Shown here: positions 46,570 through 56,265 of the stretch, piece by piece
Position numbering within the stretch: position 1 is the first letter of the stretch
How the letters are laid out: the number at the start of each line of letters is the position of its first letter
Source of the DNA: JAAYCI01 sp031551695
GTDB taxonomy: Bacteria; Bacillota; Clostridia; Oscillospirales; Ruminococcaceae
Length of the DNA: 64,000 bases
Assembly (NCBI GenBank): GCA_031551695.1
Contig: JAVBNG010000001.1
Span: 67,702-131,701, forward strand
Reading direction: 5' to 3'
The notes under the pieces: model-generated
What the model saw: the letters and a program-made list of their open reading frames with translations, nothing else
The model's database searches: none
What the model was told of the DNA's origin: nothing
Translations under genes and position numbers: made by a program

Positions 46570-46842
46570 AGGCTGTCTATGAACGCACGAGCGTGCAGGG
46601 GCCGGGGTGTGTAAGCTTATCGCGCCCCCGGGCGGCTTCTCTTGCCCCTTCGGGGCAACCACCGGCTCAGCCGCAAGGCGAATCACGAACAACGTTCCTT
46701 CGTTGTACGTGAGGCGCCGCCCGGCGCAATGAACCAAACGCGATTGCAGTGGCTAAAGCCGGAAGCCAAGGTTCCTTACATTTGGAGTAAGGCCTCGTCT
46801 AGATGAGCGTTGCGCCACCGGACACTGTGCGGGGGCCACCTT
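46570..46842 (+). repeat. Family A repeat, copy A5, enlarged mosaic form
   Basis: It occupies most of the 403-base gap between the histidine kinase and the AICAR transformylase gene. The core GGCGAATCACG with ACAACG / CGTTGT and CGTGA, CGCC is at 46677-46717. The left side carries the inserted block GCGCCCCCGGGCGGCTTCTC plus TTGCCCCTTCGGGGCAA also present in A6, and CTCAGCCGCAAG. The right outer arm TGCGTTGCGCCACCGGACAC (with one base difference) matches copy A4. No gene is seen in the gap. Confidence 0.75.
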
Positions 46843-46856
46843 TTTTTGACAAGCTG

Positions 46857-46900
46857 GCGCCCGTGTGCAAAAACGGCACACGGGCGCTTGTGTTTTTTTT
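46857..46900 (+). terminator. Rho-independent terminator
   Basis: GCGCCCGTGTGC, a loop of seven bases and GCACACGGGCGC, followed by TTGTGTTTTTTTT. It ends transcription coming from the histidine kinase and repeat A5. Confidence 0.9.
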
Positions 46901-46953
46901 GCCGCTGGGGTACCATAACAGAAGTAGAATTGGTATAAAAAAGGAGGCCTACC

Positions 46954-48129
46954 TTGCAGGAACTGGAATTGAAATATGGCGTGAACCCGAACCAGACCCC
47001 GGCACGCATCTATGTGGAAGAGGGCGGACTGCCCCTGCGCGTGCTAAACGGCAGGCCGGGGTATATCAATTTCCTCGACGCGCTGAACGCGTGGCAGTTG
47101 GTGGCCGAGATGCAGGCAGCCACGGGCCTTGTTGCGGCGGCCTCGTTTAAGCATGTGTCGCCCGCCGGGGCGGCGGTGGGCCTGCCGCTTTCCGCGGTGG
47201 ACCGCGCGGCCTTCGGCGTGGCGGAAGATGCGGCGGTGAGCCCCCTTGCTGCCGCCTATGCCCGCGCACGCGGCGCCGACCGCATGAGCAGCTACGGCGA
47301 CTGGGCCGCCCTTTCCGCCGAATGCGACGCCGCCACGGCGAAGCTGCTGCAACCCGAGGTGAGCGACGGTGTCATCGCCCCCGCTTTTACGGCGGAGGCG
47401 CTGGACATTTTAAAAGGCAAGCGCAAAGGCAACTACGCCGTTGTGCAAATCGACGCCGGCTACACGCCGCCGGCTCTGGAACGCCGCACGGTGTTCGGCG
47501 TCACCTTCGAGCAGGGCCGCAACGATTTACACATAAACGAAGCCATGCTGCAAAATATACCAACCATAAAAAAAGAGCTGACGGAAGGCCAAAAGCGGGA
47601 TTTGGTGCTGTCGCTCATCATTTTAAAATACACCCAGTCAAACTCCGTGTGCTGTGTGGAAAACGGGCAGGCCATTGGCATCGGCGCGGGCCAGCAAAGC
47701 CGGGTGCACTGCACTCGGCTGGCCTGCGGCAAGGCAGACACCTGGCATTTGCGCCGCCACGAAAAGGTGCTGGCGCTACCCTTCGCTCCGGACGCTCCCC
47801 GCGCCGCGCGGGACAACGCCATCGACGCGTACCTTTCCGATGATTTTGAGGCCCAGTGCAAAGCGGGGCTTTTTCCCGGTGTGTTCACGGCGGAACCCGC
47901 GCCCCTTTCGGCGGCGGAAAAACGCGCCTTCCTTTCCTGCATAAGCGGCGTGGCCCTTGGCAGCGACGCGTTTTTCCCCTTTAGCGACAACATCGAGCGC
48001 GCCGCCCAAAGCGGTGTTTCCGCCATCGCCCAGCCCGGCGGCAGCGTGCGCGACACAGATGTCATCGCCGCGGCCGACCGCCACGGCATCACCATGGCGT
48101 TCACCGGCGCGCGGCTGTTCCACCACTAG
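46954..48129 (+). CDS. purH: AICAR formyltransferase without IMP cyclohydrolase domain
   Basis: 391 residues matching only the transformylase half of PurH. It has LKYGVNPNQTPARIY, the catalytic Lys-His of SFKHVSPAG, KYTQSNSVC, the GIGAGQQSRVHCTRLA loop, FFPFSDNIERAAQSGV, and the C-terminal FTGARLFHH. It transfers formyl from 10-formyl-THF to AICAR in purine synthesis. The IMP cyclohydrolase half is absent, and another protein must close the ring. The start is a TTG at 46954 with AAGGAGG six bases before it. The gene stands alone. Confidence 0.93.
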   Translation: MQELELKYGVNPNQTPARIYVEEGGLPLRVLNGRPGYINFLDALNAWQLVAEMQAATGLVAAASFKHVSPAGAAVGLPLSAVDRAAFGVAEDAAVSPLAAAYARARGADRMSSYGDWAALSAECDAATAKLLQPEVSDGVIAPAFTAEALDILKGKRKGNYAVVQIDAGYTPPALERRTVFGVTFEQGRNDLHINEAMLQNIPTIKKELTEGQKRDLVLSLIILKYTQSNSVCCVENGQAIGIGAGQQSRVHCTRLACGKADTWHLRRHEKVLALPFAPDAPRAARDNAIDAYLSDDFEAQCKAGLFPGVFTAEPAPLSAAEKRAFLSCISGVALGSDAFFPFSDNIERAAQSGVSAIAQPGGSVRDTDVIAAADRHGITMAFTGARLFHH

Positions 48130-48185
48130 GGGGCAAGAGGTACGGCGCTAACCATAGAAGAATGAATTTTGCGGGGGCATTGAGA

Positions 48186-48398
48186 ATGAAGGTGAAACGG
48201 TACGCTGTAATCCTATGTGTAATTTCATTGGGTTTTGCTTTGGCGCTTGGGGCAACGGGCTTTTTCCTGCTGGGCGGCTATGAAGCCGGGACGCCAAATC
48301 ATACACTGGCATTTCTTTTCCGCTTCTTCTTCATAACGACGCCTGTGATGGGCCTGTTGACACTGATCACCGTCATTCGTATCAAGGTGAGGGATTAG
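48186..48398 (+). CDS. Small membrane protein, unknown
   Basis: 70 residues from ATG 48186 (GCGGGGG site about seven bases upstream); an in-frame ATG at 48162 would give 78. Two hydrophobic segments (YAVILCVISLGFALALGATG, and a second around LAFLFRFFFITTPVMGLLT), with basic ends KVKR and RIKVRD, suggest a membrane hairpin. I do not recognise a family. It lies between the purH-like gene and a terminator. Confidence 0.55.
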   Translation: MKVKRYAVILCVISLGFALALGATGFFLLGGYEAGTPNHTLAFLFRFFFITTPVMGLLTLITVIRIKVRD

Positions 48399-48447
48399 CG
48401 CGGCACCAGCAAACCGCGCAACACCCTTGCACCTAAGCAGCACAACA

Positions 48448-48480
48448 AAGCGCCGCCGGTCTCCCGGCGGCGTTTTCTGT
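48448..48480. terminator. Terminator
   Basis: CGCCGCCGG and CCGGCGGCG with a short loop, followed by TTTTCTGTG. It lies between two converging genes. Confidence 0.82.
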
Positions 48481-48501
48481 GTTTTTGCGGGCATTCCGCT
48501 G

Positions 48502-50340
48502 TCAGCCGGCCTTTTGTCGCCCTTCTGCCAGCGCGGCAAAAATGGCATCGCGAATCTTATCCTCTTCAAACGGCTTTTTCACATGGTAATCCATGCCGCT
48601 GGCAAAGGCCTTGTCCACGTCTTCCTTAAACACATTGGCCGTCATGGCGATGATGGGCACGTCCGCCGCACCCGGCGTGCCGGAAGCACGGATGGTTCTT
48701 GTCGCCGTATAGCCGTCCATTTCCGGCATTTGAATATCCATGAAGACCAGGGCGTACCGGCTGGGTGCCGCAAGGTATTTCTCCACGCCCTCCCGGCCGT
48801 TGCCGGCCGTGTCCACCACGGCGCCGTAATTGTTCAGCATATCGATGGCAATCAATTGGTTGATCTCCGAGTCCTCCACCAGCAGCACAGTTTTGCCGGA
48901 AAGGTCCGGCATCTTGCCGTCCACGGCGTGCACGCGGGGCACGTCGGCCGGGGCGGCGGCCCGCAGCCAGGTGTTGAAAATAAACTCGCTGCCTTGGCCG
49001 GGCGCGCTTTCCAGCAGGATATCACCACCCATCAGTTCGACCAGCTGTTTTGAGATGGCAAGCCCGAGGCCGGTGCCGCCGTATTTGCGCGTGGTGCTCA
49101 CATCGCCCTGCACAAACGGGCGGAACAGCCGCTTTTGGCTTTCGCCGTCAATGCCGATGCCGTTGTCTTTCACGCGCCATTCAATGTTGCACAGGCCGCC
49201 CTTTTGCTCCAAAAGGCACACGCGCATGGAAATGGCGCCGCCCGCGGGCGTGAACTTCACCGCGTTGGACAGCAAGTTGATGGCCACTTGGCGCAGGTGG
49301 GTGGTGTCCATGTGAACGGCCTGTGGCAGGGCGTCTTCCACGTTTACGGCAAGGGTTTGGTTTTTCCCCTCGGCCTGCGTGCGGATGATGCCTGCGATGC
49401 TGTTTATTTCCTGGCGCAAATCGGCCGCAACCAGCTCCAGTTCCACCTTGCCGCTCTCTATTTTTGAAATGTCCAGCACGTTGTCTATCACCTGCCGCAA
49501 GTGCTGGCTGGAGGTCTCGATGCTGTCGAGATACCCCCGCACCTCCTCCATATCGCCGCTTTTGCGGGCCATGGCGCCAAGGCCGATGATGGCGTTCATG
49601 GGCGTGCGCATCTCATGGCTCATGCTGGAGAGGAATGTGCTTTTTGCCATGCTGGCCTGCTCGGCCTGGCGCGCTTTTTGGCGGTACATGCTTAGCGACC
49701 AAAAGCAGGTGAGCAGCACCACCATCAGCGCCGCCACCAGCACGCCGGTGAGGATATAGGTGTTGTTGCGCTCGGTTTTGATGTATTCGTCCTGCATGTC
49801 TACCCCGGCAACGATGTTGCTTGCGGTACCGTCTTGGTAAAACAGTGGCATCCATGCCGTCAGCAGGCCGTCCCAGCCGTCGGAATAACTGCCGAGGTCC
49901 ACCACCTGGGCCTTGCCGGTGGCAAGGGCGGCGTCCAGCCATTCTTCGCGCTCCTGCAGTTCGCTGGTCAAACCGTCCATTTCGGCCGGGTCTGTTACAT
50001 TGTCCACAATAAACTGCATTTTCCCAGTTTCTTCGTCCAGCCGCATGTAATAGGTGAACACGATGCCCGCGTCCCGGGTAAAAGTGTCCAGCTTTGCTTT
50101 GACGGCGGCGTATTCCGGCTTTTCCATGTCCTTCGCCTGCAGAAATTCATCCAGTTCCTCCGCCGTTACCAGCAGGGCGGCGGCCTCGCTCAGGGCAAGC
50201 ATCCGTTCCTCTGTGCCGCGTTCAATCATATTCGCGGAAGACACCATCACCCGGCTTACCAGCGCGGCCACTATTAAAACGACCACCGCCGATGCGAAAA
50301 ACGGCAGCATGATCATGTTGTTTTTCAAAAAATGTTTCAT
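48502..50340 (-). CDS. Hybrid sensor histidine kinase with one receiver domain
   Basis: 612 residues. TM1 (about 9-31), a small extracytoplasmic sensor (about 32-200) containing TYYMRLDEETGKMQFIVDN, TM2 (about 203-225), HisKA with SSMSHEMRTPMNAIIG, HATPase with NLLSNAVKF and GGTGLGLAIS, and one C-terminal REC (VFMDIQMPEMDGY). There is no HAMP or Hpt. I prefer the ATG at 50340 because GGGGAG is seven bases upstream; another ATG is at 50346. Its kinase core resembles the larger kinase at 42858, so they may share a phosphorelay. Confidence 0.94.
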   Translation of the reverse strand: MKHFLKNNMIMLPFFASAVVVLIVAALVSRVMVSSANMIERGTEERMLALSEAAALLVTAEELDEFLQAKDMEKPEYAAVKAKLDTFTRDAGIVFTYYMRLDEETGKMQFIVDNVTDPAEMDGLTSELQEREEWLDAALATGKAQVVDLGSYSDGWDGLLTAWMPLFYQDGTASNIVAGVDMQDEYIKTERNNTYILTGVLVAALMVVLLTCFWSLSMYRQKARQAEQASMAKSTFLSSMSHEMRTPMNAIIGLGAMARKSGDMEEVRGYLDSIETSSQHLRQVIDNVLDISKIESGKVELELVAADLRQEINSIAGIIRTQAEGKNQTLAVNVEDALPQAVHMDTTHLRQVAINLLSNAVKFTPAGGAISMRVCLLEQKGGLCNIEWRVKDNGIGIDGESQKRLFRPFVQGDVSTTRKYGGTGLGLAISKQLVELMGGDILLESAPGQGSEFIFNTWLRAAAPADVPRVHAVDGKMPDLSGKTVLLVEDSEINQLIAIDMLNNYGAVVDTAGNGREGVEKYLAAPSRYALVFMDIQMPEMDGYTATRTIRASGTPGAADVPIIAMTANVFKEDVDKAFASGMDYHVKKPFEEDKIRDAIFAALAEGRQKAG

Positions 50341-50554
50341 CGGCATGCTCCCCGGGCCTTTGTAGATGCATTTGACGCGCCAATAACAAGTTTAGAATAC
50401 ATTTGCGGTTCTGTCAATTTGTTATGCCAAAAAAAACCGCGAAAAAATGTGAAAATTTGCATAAAAAGCACGGTATAAAAAACCGCCCGACGCAAAGAGC
50501 CTCGGACAGTTCCAATATTGGCGAACAGCGTGTGTGAAAAGTGCATGCCGCATG

Positions 50555-51142
50555 CTAAACTTCCAGCGCCACATTTTCGCTGCCGGGGTCGTCTTTGCGC
50601 CGGTCGGTACCGGTGCGGCGGCGGTCAAACTTCACGGGGACGTTGCGCTGCCGCCGGTCGCCCTTGCGCTGGTCCGGCTGGCCTGCCAGGTAATTTTCTT
50701 CCCGTCGGTCCAGGCCGTCGCGGCGGTCCGGGTTTTTGCGGCGGTTCACCTTGCGGTGTTCGGGAAAGTGCAGCAGGCTAACGTTTTTGCGGCGGTCCTC
50801 GCCGCTGCGGCGGTCCTCTGTGCGCCGGTCAGACTTGTCGCGCTTTTTCGGAAGTTCGCTCAGGTCGTGAGGCAAATCGCCGCCACAGTGCGGGCATACA
50901 TAGCAGGGTTCTTCCGGGCGGTTGTTCGCGGGGCCTGCCGTGTGTGCATCTGTTTGCGCACCACCGGCCGGGCCGTCGCCGTACAGTTTCATCTTGCCCC
51001 AGAACACTTCGCCAACGGCTTCCTTGCAATAGGGGCAGCACAAATCGTAGGCGATATCAGTATTGCCCACGCTTTTCACATTGCGGTGCAGCAAGAAACG
51101 CTTGTCATATTCTTTTGCGCAAAACGGGCATTGGATATCCAT
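50555..51142 (-). CDS. Zinc-ribbon protein with DRR-repeat basic tail
   Basis: 195 residues. Two to three CxxC pairs (CPFCAKEY, CCPYCKEA, CPHCGGDL) form zinc ribbons in the first 100 residues. The second half is a low-complexity tail with repeated DRR units (SDRRTEDRRSGEDRRKN, PDRRDGLDRREE, GDRRQRN, DRRRTGTDRRKDD), strongly charged. I do not recognise a family; nucleic-acid or membrane-phosphate contact is plausible. The ATG at 51142 has AAGG eight bases upstream. It stands alone between the kinase and the XRE-cupin gene. Confidence 0.8.
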   Translation of the reverse strand: MDIQCPFCAKEYDKRFLLHRNVKSVGNTDIAYDLCCPYCKEAVGEVFWGKMKLYGDGPAGGAQTDAHTAGPANNRPEEPCYVCPHCGGDLPHDLSELPKKRDKSDRRTEDRRSGEDRRKNVSLLHFPEHRKVNRRKNPDRRDGLDRREENYLAGQPDQRKGDRRQRNVPVKFDRRRTGTDRRKDDPGSENVALEV

Positions 51143-51385
51143 AATCGGCACCTTATCGCGGCTTTTTTGCCACGGTGGCTAAATATACGCTTCTATATAT
51201 AAAGTATACGTCAATTCCCGTCAAAATTTTATAGGCAGTTTACCCAAAAATATCGGCGAGAAAACTGACATAAATATAACATATATGTCACCGTGGCCAA
51301 CCGCCGGTACGGCGAAAAAAATTCTCAATATTTGGCATGCCGCGCATCTTTCTGCCGGTGTGATTTCATACAAAAGAAAATAATA

Positions 51386-51399
51386 TTCAAAAATATGAA
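51386..51399. promoter_or_regulatory. TTCA-N6-TGAA site, downstream copy
   Basis: TTCAAAAATATGAA, within larger arms ATATTCA/TGAATAT, lies 17 bases past the XRE-cupin stop codon. It has the same spacing as the site at 52097. Confidence 0.4.
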
Positions 51400-51415
51400 T
51401 ATAGAGAAATTTGCA

Positions 51416-52021
51416 TCAAAATTGTGAACTGGAATTAGGCTGCATGGGCTGCTCGTGGTATGGGTTGGGGCAGTTGATTTGAATGAACCGCACCACGCGG
51501 TTTGTGCGGTTCAGCCAGTTGTGGCCGCCGGAGGAATGCAGCTGCACGCTGTCGCCGGGGTACAGGGTATATTCCCCATTGTTCATATAGAGGGTAAGCA
51601 CGCCCTCCAGCACGTACAAAAATTCCTCGCCGGCGTGGCTGTACATGTTTGCGGGCACGGCTTCCCCCGAAGCGCTCGGCATCAGCTGGTACATCCGCGG
51701 CAGATATTGGAACGCCATCACGTCTTTGCTGGCAACACTTTCCAAAATGCCTGGGCCAATTTGAGCGTACTGTTGTTCAAAACCGTGCACCACGGGGTCC
51801 TGCGGGGCGCGCGCTACGCGGGTGAAAAAGCTGGCAATCTCCACGTCCAGCGCGTCAGCCACTTTGTACAGCGCGTCCACGCTGGTGGCGGAGAGGCCGC
51901 GCTCCAGCTGGCTTAAAAAACCGGTGGAAAGGCCCGTCAGTTCACCCAGCTGTTTCAGGGTCAATTCCTTTTTCACGCGCAGGTATTTTACGCGCGCGCC
52001 AATGGCAAAGTTGCGGTCCAC
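51416..52021 (-). CDS. XRE-family regulator with C-terminal cupin domain
   Basis: 201 residues. Helix-turn-helix in residues about 8-62 (VKYLRVKKELTLKQLGELTG, LSTGFLSQLERGLS). The cupin domain spans about 110-185 (SHAGEEFLYVLEGVLTLYMN, TLYPGDSVQL, GHNWLNRTN). Such regulators sense small metabolites and often control amino-acid use. The start is a GTG at 52021 with GGAGGAA seven bases upstream. It is divergent from tdh-kbl, whose promoter region it shares, so it probably regulates threonine breakdown. Confidence 0.93.
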   Translation of the reverse strand: MDRNFAIGARVKYLRVKKELTLKQLGELTGLSTGFLSQLERGLSATSVDALYKVADALDVEIASFFTRVARAPQDPVVHGFEQQYAQIGPGILESVASKDVMAFQYLPRMYQLMPSASGEAVPANMYSHAGEEFLYVLEGVLTLYMNNGEYTLYPGDSVQLHSSGGHNWLNRTNRVVRFIQINCPNPYHEQPMQPNSSSQF

Positions 52022-52048
52022 GTCAGTTCCTCCGTTCGCTTTTTTCTC

Positions 52049-52078
52049 ATTCTATAAAAGCGGGCGGGGCTTTGTCAA
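52049..52078 (-). promoter_or_regulatory. Promoter of the XRE-cupin gene
   Basis: Minus strand TTGACA, 18-base spacer, TAGAAT. Confidence 0.7.
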
Positions 52079-52096
52079 TCATTTTTGCCCAAATTA

Positions 52097-52110
52097 TTCA
52101 TAATAATGAA
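52097..52110. promoter_or_regulatory. TTCA-N6-TGAA site between divergent promoters
   Basis: TTCATAATAATGAA lies midway between the -35 boxes of the divergent regulator and tdh promoters, a natural operator position for the XRE-cupin protein. Confidence 0.5.
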
Positions 52111-52123
52111 ATTATGTCCGTCA

Positions 52124-52152
52124 TTGACAAACACTTTCTCCGGTGGTACTTT
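52124..52152 (+). promoter_or_regulatory. Promoter of tdh-kbl
   Basis: TTGACA, 17-base spacer, TACTTT; predicted start near 52159, leaving a leader of about 76 bases. Confidence 0.7.
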
Positions 52153-52234
52153 AGTAAGCATGAGGAAGCGATTGCGGCGGCAGGGGTAGCGCCCCGGCGC
52201 GCGGCGCGGAACAAACGAGGGAAGAGGGAGACAA

Positions 52235-53281
52235 ATGAGCGACACAATGTTTGCGCTGGTGAAGGAAGCGCCCGGTAAGGGCCTTGCCATGAGGCGGGTG
52301 CCTGTGCCAAAGCTCACGGTGGGCGGCGTAAAGATCCGCGTGCACAAAACGGCCATCTGCGGCACGGACGTGCACATTTACAACTGGGACGAATGGAGCC
52401 AGCGCACCATTAAAACCCCCATGATCATTGGCCACGAGTTTGTGGGCGAAATTGTGGAGATGGACGAGAACGCCTCCGGCTACAAGGTGGGGGACATCGT
52501 GAGTGGCGAGGGGCACGTGGTGTGCAAAACCTGCCGCAACTGCATGGCGGGGCGCCGCCACCTGTGCAAAAACACCGTGGGCGTGGGCGTGAACCGCGAC
52601 GGCGCCTTCGCCGAATACCTCGTCATCCCCTATGAAAACGTGGTAAAGCTGGCGGGTGGCATCAGCGAGGATGAGGCCGCCTGCTTCGACCCCCTTGGCA
52701 ACGCTGTGCACACGGCCCTTAAGTTTGATTTGCCCGGCGAAGACGTTCTCATCACCGGGGCCGGGCCCATCGGCATCATGGCTGCGGCCATCGTGCGCCA
52801 CTGCGGCGCCAAGCACGTGGTGCTGTCCGACGTGAACGACTACCGGCTGGACCTTGCGAAAAAGGTGGCGCCGGATGTGTATACCCTGAACGTTTCCCGC
52901 GACCCGCTGGAAAAAGCCATGAAGGACCTTGGCATGCGCGAAGGGTTTGACGTGGGCCTTGAGATGAGCGGCAGCCAGGCCGCCTTTTCCTCCATGGTGG
53001 ACAATATGAACTCCGGCGGCAAAATTGCCATTTTGGGCCTGCACAGCGGCAAAACCGTCATCAACTGGGACAAGGTCGTGTTCAACAGCCTGACCCTGCA
53101 GGGCATTTATGGCCGCGAAATGTTCGAAACATGGTATAAAATGATGTCCATGCTGCAAACGGGCCTCGACATCAAGGGCATTATTACCCACCGCTTTCCG
53201 GCGCAGGAATTTGAAAAAGGCTTTGAAGCAATGAACAGCGGCCAGTCCGGCAAGGTGATTCTGGACTGGACGGGCATGTGA
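52235..53281 (+). CDS. tdh: L-threonine 3-dehydrogenase
   Basis: 348 residues. The catalytic zinc site starts at AICGTDVHIYNWDEWSQ, the Tdh-specific sequence; then GHEFVGEIVE, the structural-zinc cluster CKTCRNCMAGRRHLC, the Rossmann GAGPIGIMAAAI and DVNDYRLDLA. It oxidises threonine to 2-amino-3-ketobutyrate with NAD. GAGGGAGAC precedes the ATG at 52235. Kbl, which takes the product, follows after 145 bases. Confidence 0.96.
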   Translation: MSDTMFALVKEAPGKGLAMRRVPVPKLTVGGVKIRVHKTAICGTDVHIYNWDEWSQRTIKTPMIIGHEFVGEIVEMDENASGYKVGDIVSGEGHVVCKTCRNCMAGRRHLCKNTVGVGVNRDGAFAEYLVIPYENVVKLAGGISEDEAACFDPLGNAVHTALKFDLPGEDVLITGAGPIGIMAAAIVRHCGAKHVVLSDVNDYRLDLAKKVAPDVYTLNVSRDPLEKAMKDLGMREGFDVGLEMSGSQAAFSSMVDNMNSGGKIAILGLHSGKTVINWDKVVFNSLTLQGIYGREMFETWYKMMSMLQTGLDIKGIITHRFPAQEFEKGFEAMNSGQSGKVILDWTGM

Positions 53282-53300
53282 CCATGCGGGACGATGTCGC

Positions 53301-53330
53301 GGCCCAAAGACACAAAGTGTCTTTTGTGCC
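53301..53330. other. Hairpin between tdh and kbl
   Basis: GGCCCAAAGACAC AAA GTGTCTTTTGTGCC. No T-tract follows, so it is more likely an RNA-processing or stability element than a terminator. Confidence 0.5.
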
Positions 53331-53426
53331 GATCGGGTGCGGTGTGCCGGTTTGCGTCTTCGCTGCCCGCGGTTTTTAACTTTTTTGACTGTATGCGTAT
53401 GGATTTTTCATAAAGGAGCGGACTAT

Positions 53427-54614
<1,188 letters not shown>

Positions 54615-54642
54615 CCGATAGCAGTTGGAAGCAAGCAAAATA

Positions 54643-54675
54643 ACAGCCGCCCATCCTATAAAGATGGGCGGCTGT
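54643..54675. terminator. Bidirectional terminator
   Basis: ACAGCCGCCCATC, a seven-base loop and GATGGGCGGCTGT lie between the converging kbl and MBL-fold genes, overlapping the end of the latter. A-rich sequence on the left serves the minus direction. Confidence 0.8.
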
Positions 54676-55474
54676 CGTCTATCCACGCCATGTGCGCGGG
54701 AATTTGCAAAGGCCCCAGTTCCGGCGGAAAACGCAGCGCCACGTCCGGCACAAAGCGGTGGTAGCCGTGGGTGTCGTCCTCGGGCAGGGGCATGTGGTAC
54801 AAAAAGGTGCGCTTTGGGTAGAGCGCGCGCAAAAAGGCGCGGCCGCTGTCGCCGGAGAGCTGGTAAACGTTCACGAAGGCCGCGTCCGGCCGGGGTGCAA
54901 ATTGCCGGAAGGCCGCGGCGTCCTCCGGGCGCAGCAGCGCGTCCCCCGCCACAAAAAAGCACTCGTCGCCACAGTGGACGAACAGGGAACGGTGCGGCTC
55001 GCCGCGGTAGGCTTTGCCGTCGTGCACGGTGTCTGCCGCCAACACGGTGAAACCGGGGAATTCCGCACGGGTGACACCCGGCGCCACCGCCGAAAGGGCG
55101 AGGCCGTCGGCGGCAAGGCCCGGTCCCCACACGGGCACGGTAAGCCGCGCCGCAAACGCACTTGCCGTGTTGGCGTCATAATGGTCCGCATGCAGGTGGG
55201 TGTATACCAGGCCGTCCAAACGGGCAAAAATGCCCGCACCTGCCGCCATGTCGGCGCGAAGGGGCGCGGGCATGGCGGAAAAAGCCCCTTTCTGGTGCAC
55301 GCCGTCCACCAAAAGCCCGTGGCCGCCGCGATAAAAATATAGGGCCGCGTTCACGGAATGAAAAATTTTGGTGCGGATGCAAAACACCTCCCAGCACCAC
55401 GCTTGCGCCCCTATCCCTGAACCGCATATAACTGTCCCGGCCAGCGTGTGACAGAATATCGGGCCTGTCCTCAA
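54656..55474 (-). CDS. MBL-fold metal-dependent hydrolase (UlaG/RomA-like)
   Basis: The metallo-beta-lactamase fold is visible as GLLVDGVHQKG, YTHLHADHYDA (HxHxDH), the later VFVAGDALL-like FFVAGDALL, and the C-terminal HMPLPEDDTHGYHRF. The coordinates use the TTG at 55474, which has no ribosome site. The natural N-terminus IRTKIFHSVNAALYF begins at an ATC (55378) placed eight bases after a perfect GGAGG, as in the minD gene, so the real protein may be about 240 residues with an AUC start. The substrate is unknown. Confidence 0.8.
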   Translation of the reverse strand: MRTGPIFCHTLAGTVICGSGIGAQAWCWEVFCIRTKIFHSVNAALYFYRGGHGLLVDGVHQKGAFSAMPAPLRADMAAGAGIFARLDGLVYTHLHADHYDANTASAFAARLTVPVWGPGLAADGLALSAVAPGVTRAEFPGFTVLAADTVHDGKAYRGEPHRSLFVHCGDECFFVAGDALLRPEDAAAFRQFAPRPDAAFVNVYQLSGDSGRAFLRALYPKRTFLYHMPLPEDDTHGYHRFVPDVALRFPPELGPLQIPAHMAWIDDSRPSL

Positions 55475-55905
55475 AAATACCGCGCCTGGATAATAAGGTC
55501 ATTGACCTCTTTTTTATGTCCTCGTTCTGCTCTGGCGGTGTTTTCAAAATCGGTTGCAAATTGCCTAGCTGAGTTGTATATATTTCGACACAACGGTATC
55601 ACCGGCGACCTTCGACACGTCGATGTTATAAGGCTCGAAAAGCAACAAATCTTGAACATGAGGCGCTTTCTGCAAAAGAAAACACCGCCCAAAACCTAAG
55701 TTTTCTGACGGTGTATCGTGGAGCGGATAATCTTACAGCAACCACACCACATTAAGCGAATTAACGATTATTTTAGGCATCAACCAACAATATTAACCCT
55801 AAATCAACCGCACATTTACACCCCAAATGCCACTTTGGGAGAGATTTGCCGCAAGCCAACAGCTTGCGGCTTTCCTATTTTATCACATCACATCTGGAGG
55901 GTCAA
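55475..55905. other. Intergenic junction at the left side of the mobile element
   Basis: I see no intact gene. Codon-like fragments on the minus strand (for example a frame reading VQDLLLFEPYNIDVSKVAGD) suggest a decayed gene at 55560-55690, but the frame is broken. At 55741 ACCACACCACATT repeats a motif also found at 60800 and, altered, at 61893. A terminator-like hairpin GCCGCAAGC/GCTTGCGGC lies at 55849-55871, just before the first element gene. Base composition drops here. Confidence 0.5.
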
Positions 55906-56265
55906 ATGAAAAACATATTTCACCCCGCCGCTTTTCTACCGAATGGCGAAATTGACCGCCAGCGCGTAGACCGGGCAGCGCATAAGGTAATTGCCCCGCT
56001 TGTGGATGGTATACACGCCAACAAGCACCTACCGCCCCCGGCACTGGGCTGGCTGTGTAGCACCGTCACCGCCCTGTACAACATGGGGCAAGCCGCCGAG
56101 TTTTCGGACGCACTGAAACTGCTGTACGCCCTTGTAGGGCTGGCCGCCCTGCCCGATATGGAACCCTTTTTGTGCCACCCAGCCGCTGCCAACTATTTCA
56201 TGCTTTCCTGTTTGGCCGTGGTTGAGCGCATGACCGAAGGGGCTGGCGCTGTTGCCGTGGATTGA
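55906..56265 (+). CDS. Conserved-type mobile element protein, unknown
   Basis: 119 residues, mostly helical (HKVIAPLVDGIHANKHLPPP, LCSTVTALYNMGQAAEFSDA). I do not recognise a domain. GGAGGG precedes the ATG at 55906. Its end overlaps the next gene by 14 bases, which ties it to the toprim-containing protein as a co-translated unit. Confidence 0.7.
   Translation: MKNIFHPAAFLPNGEIDRQRVDRAAHKVIAPLVDGIHANKHLPPPALGWLCSTVTALYNMGQAAEFSDALKLLYALVGLAALPDMEPFLCHPAAANYFMLSCLAVVERMTEGAGAVAVD

Noticed and set aside
55475..55905. tRNA or integrase gene at the element's left side
   Set aside because: No cloverleaf or recombinase motif could be read; only broken coding-like fragments.
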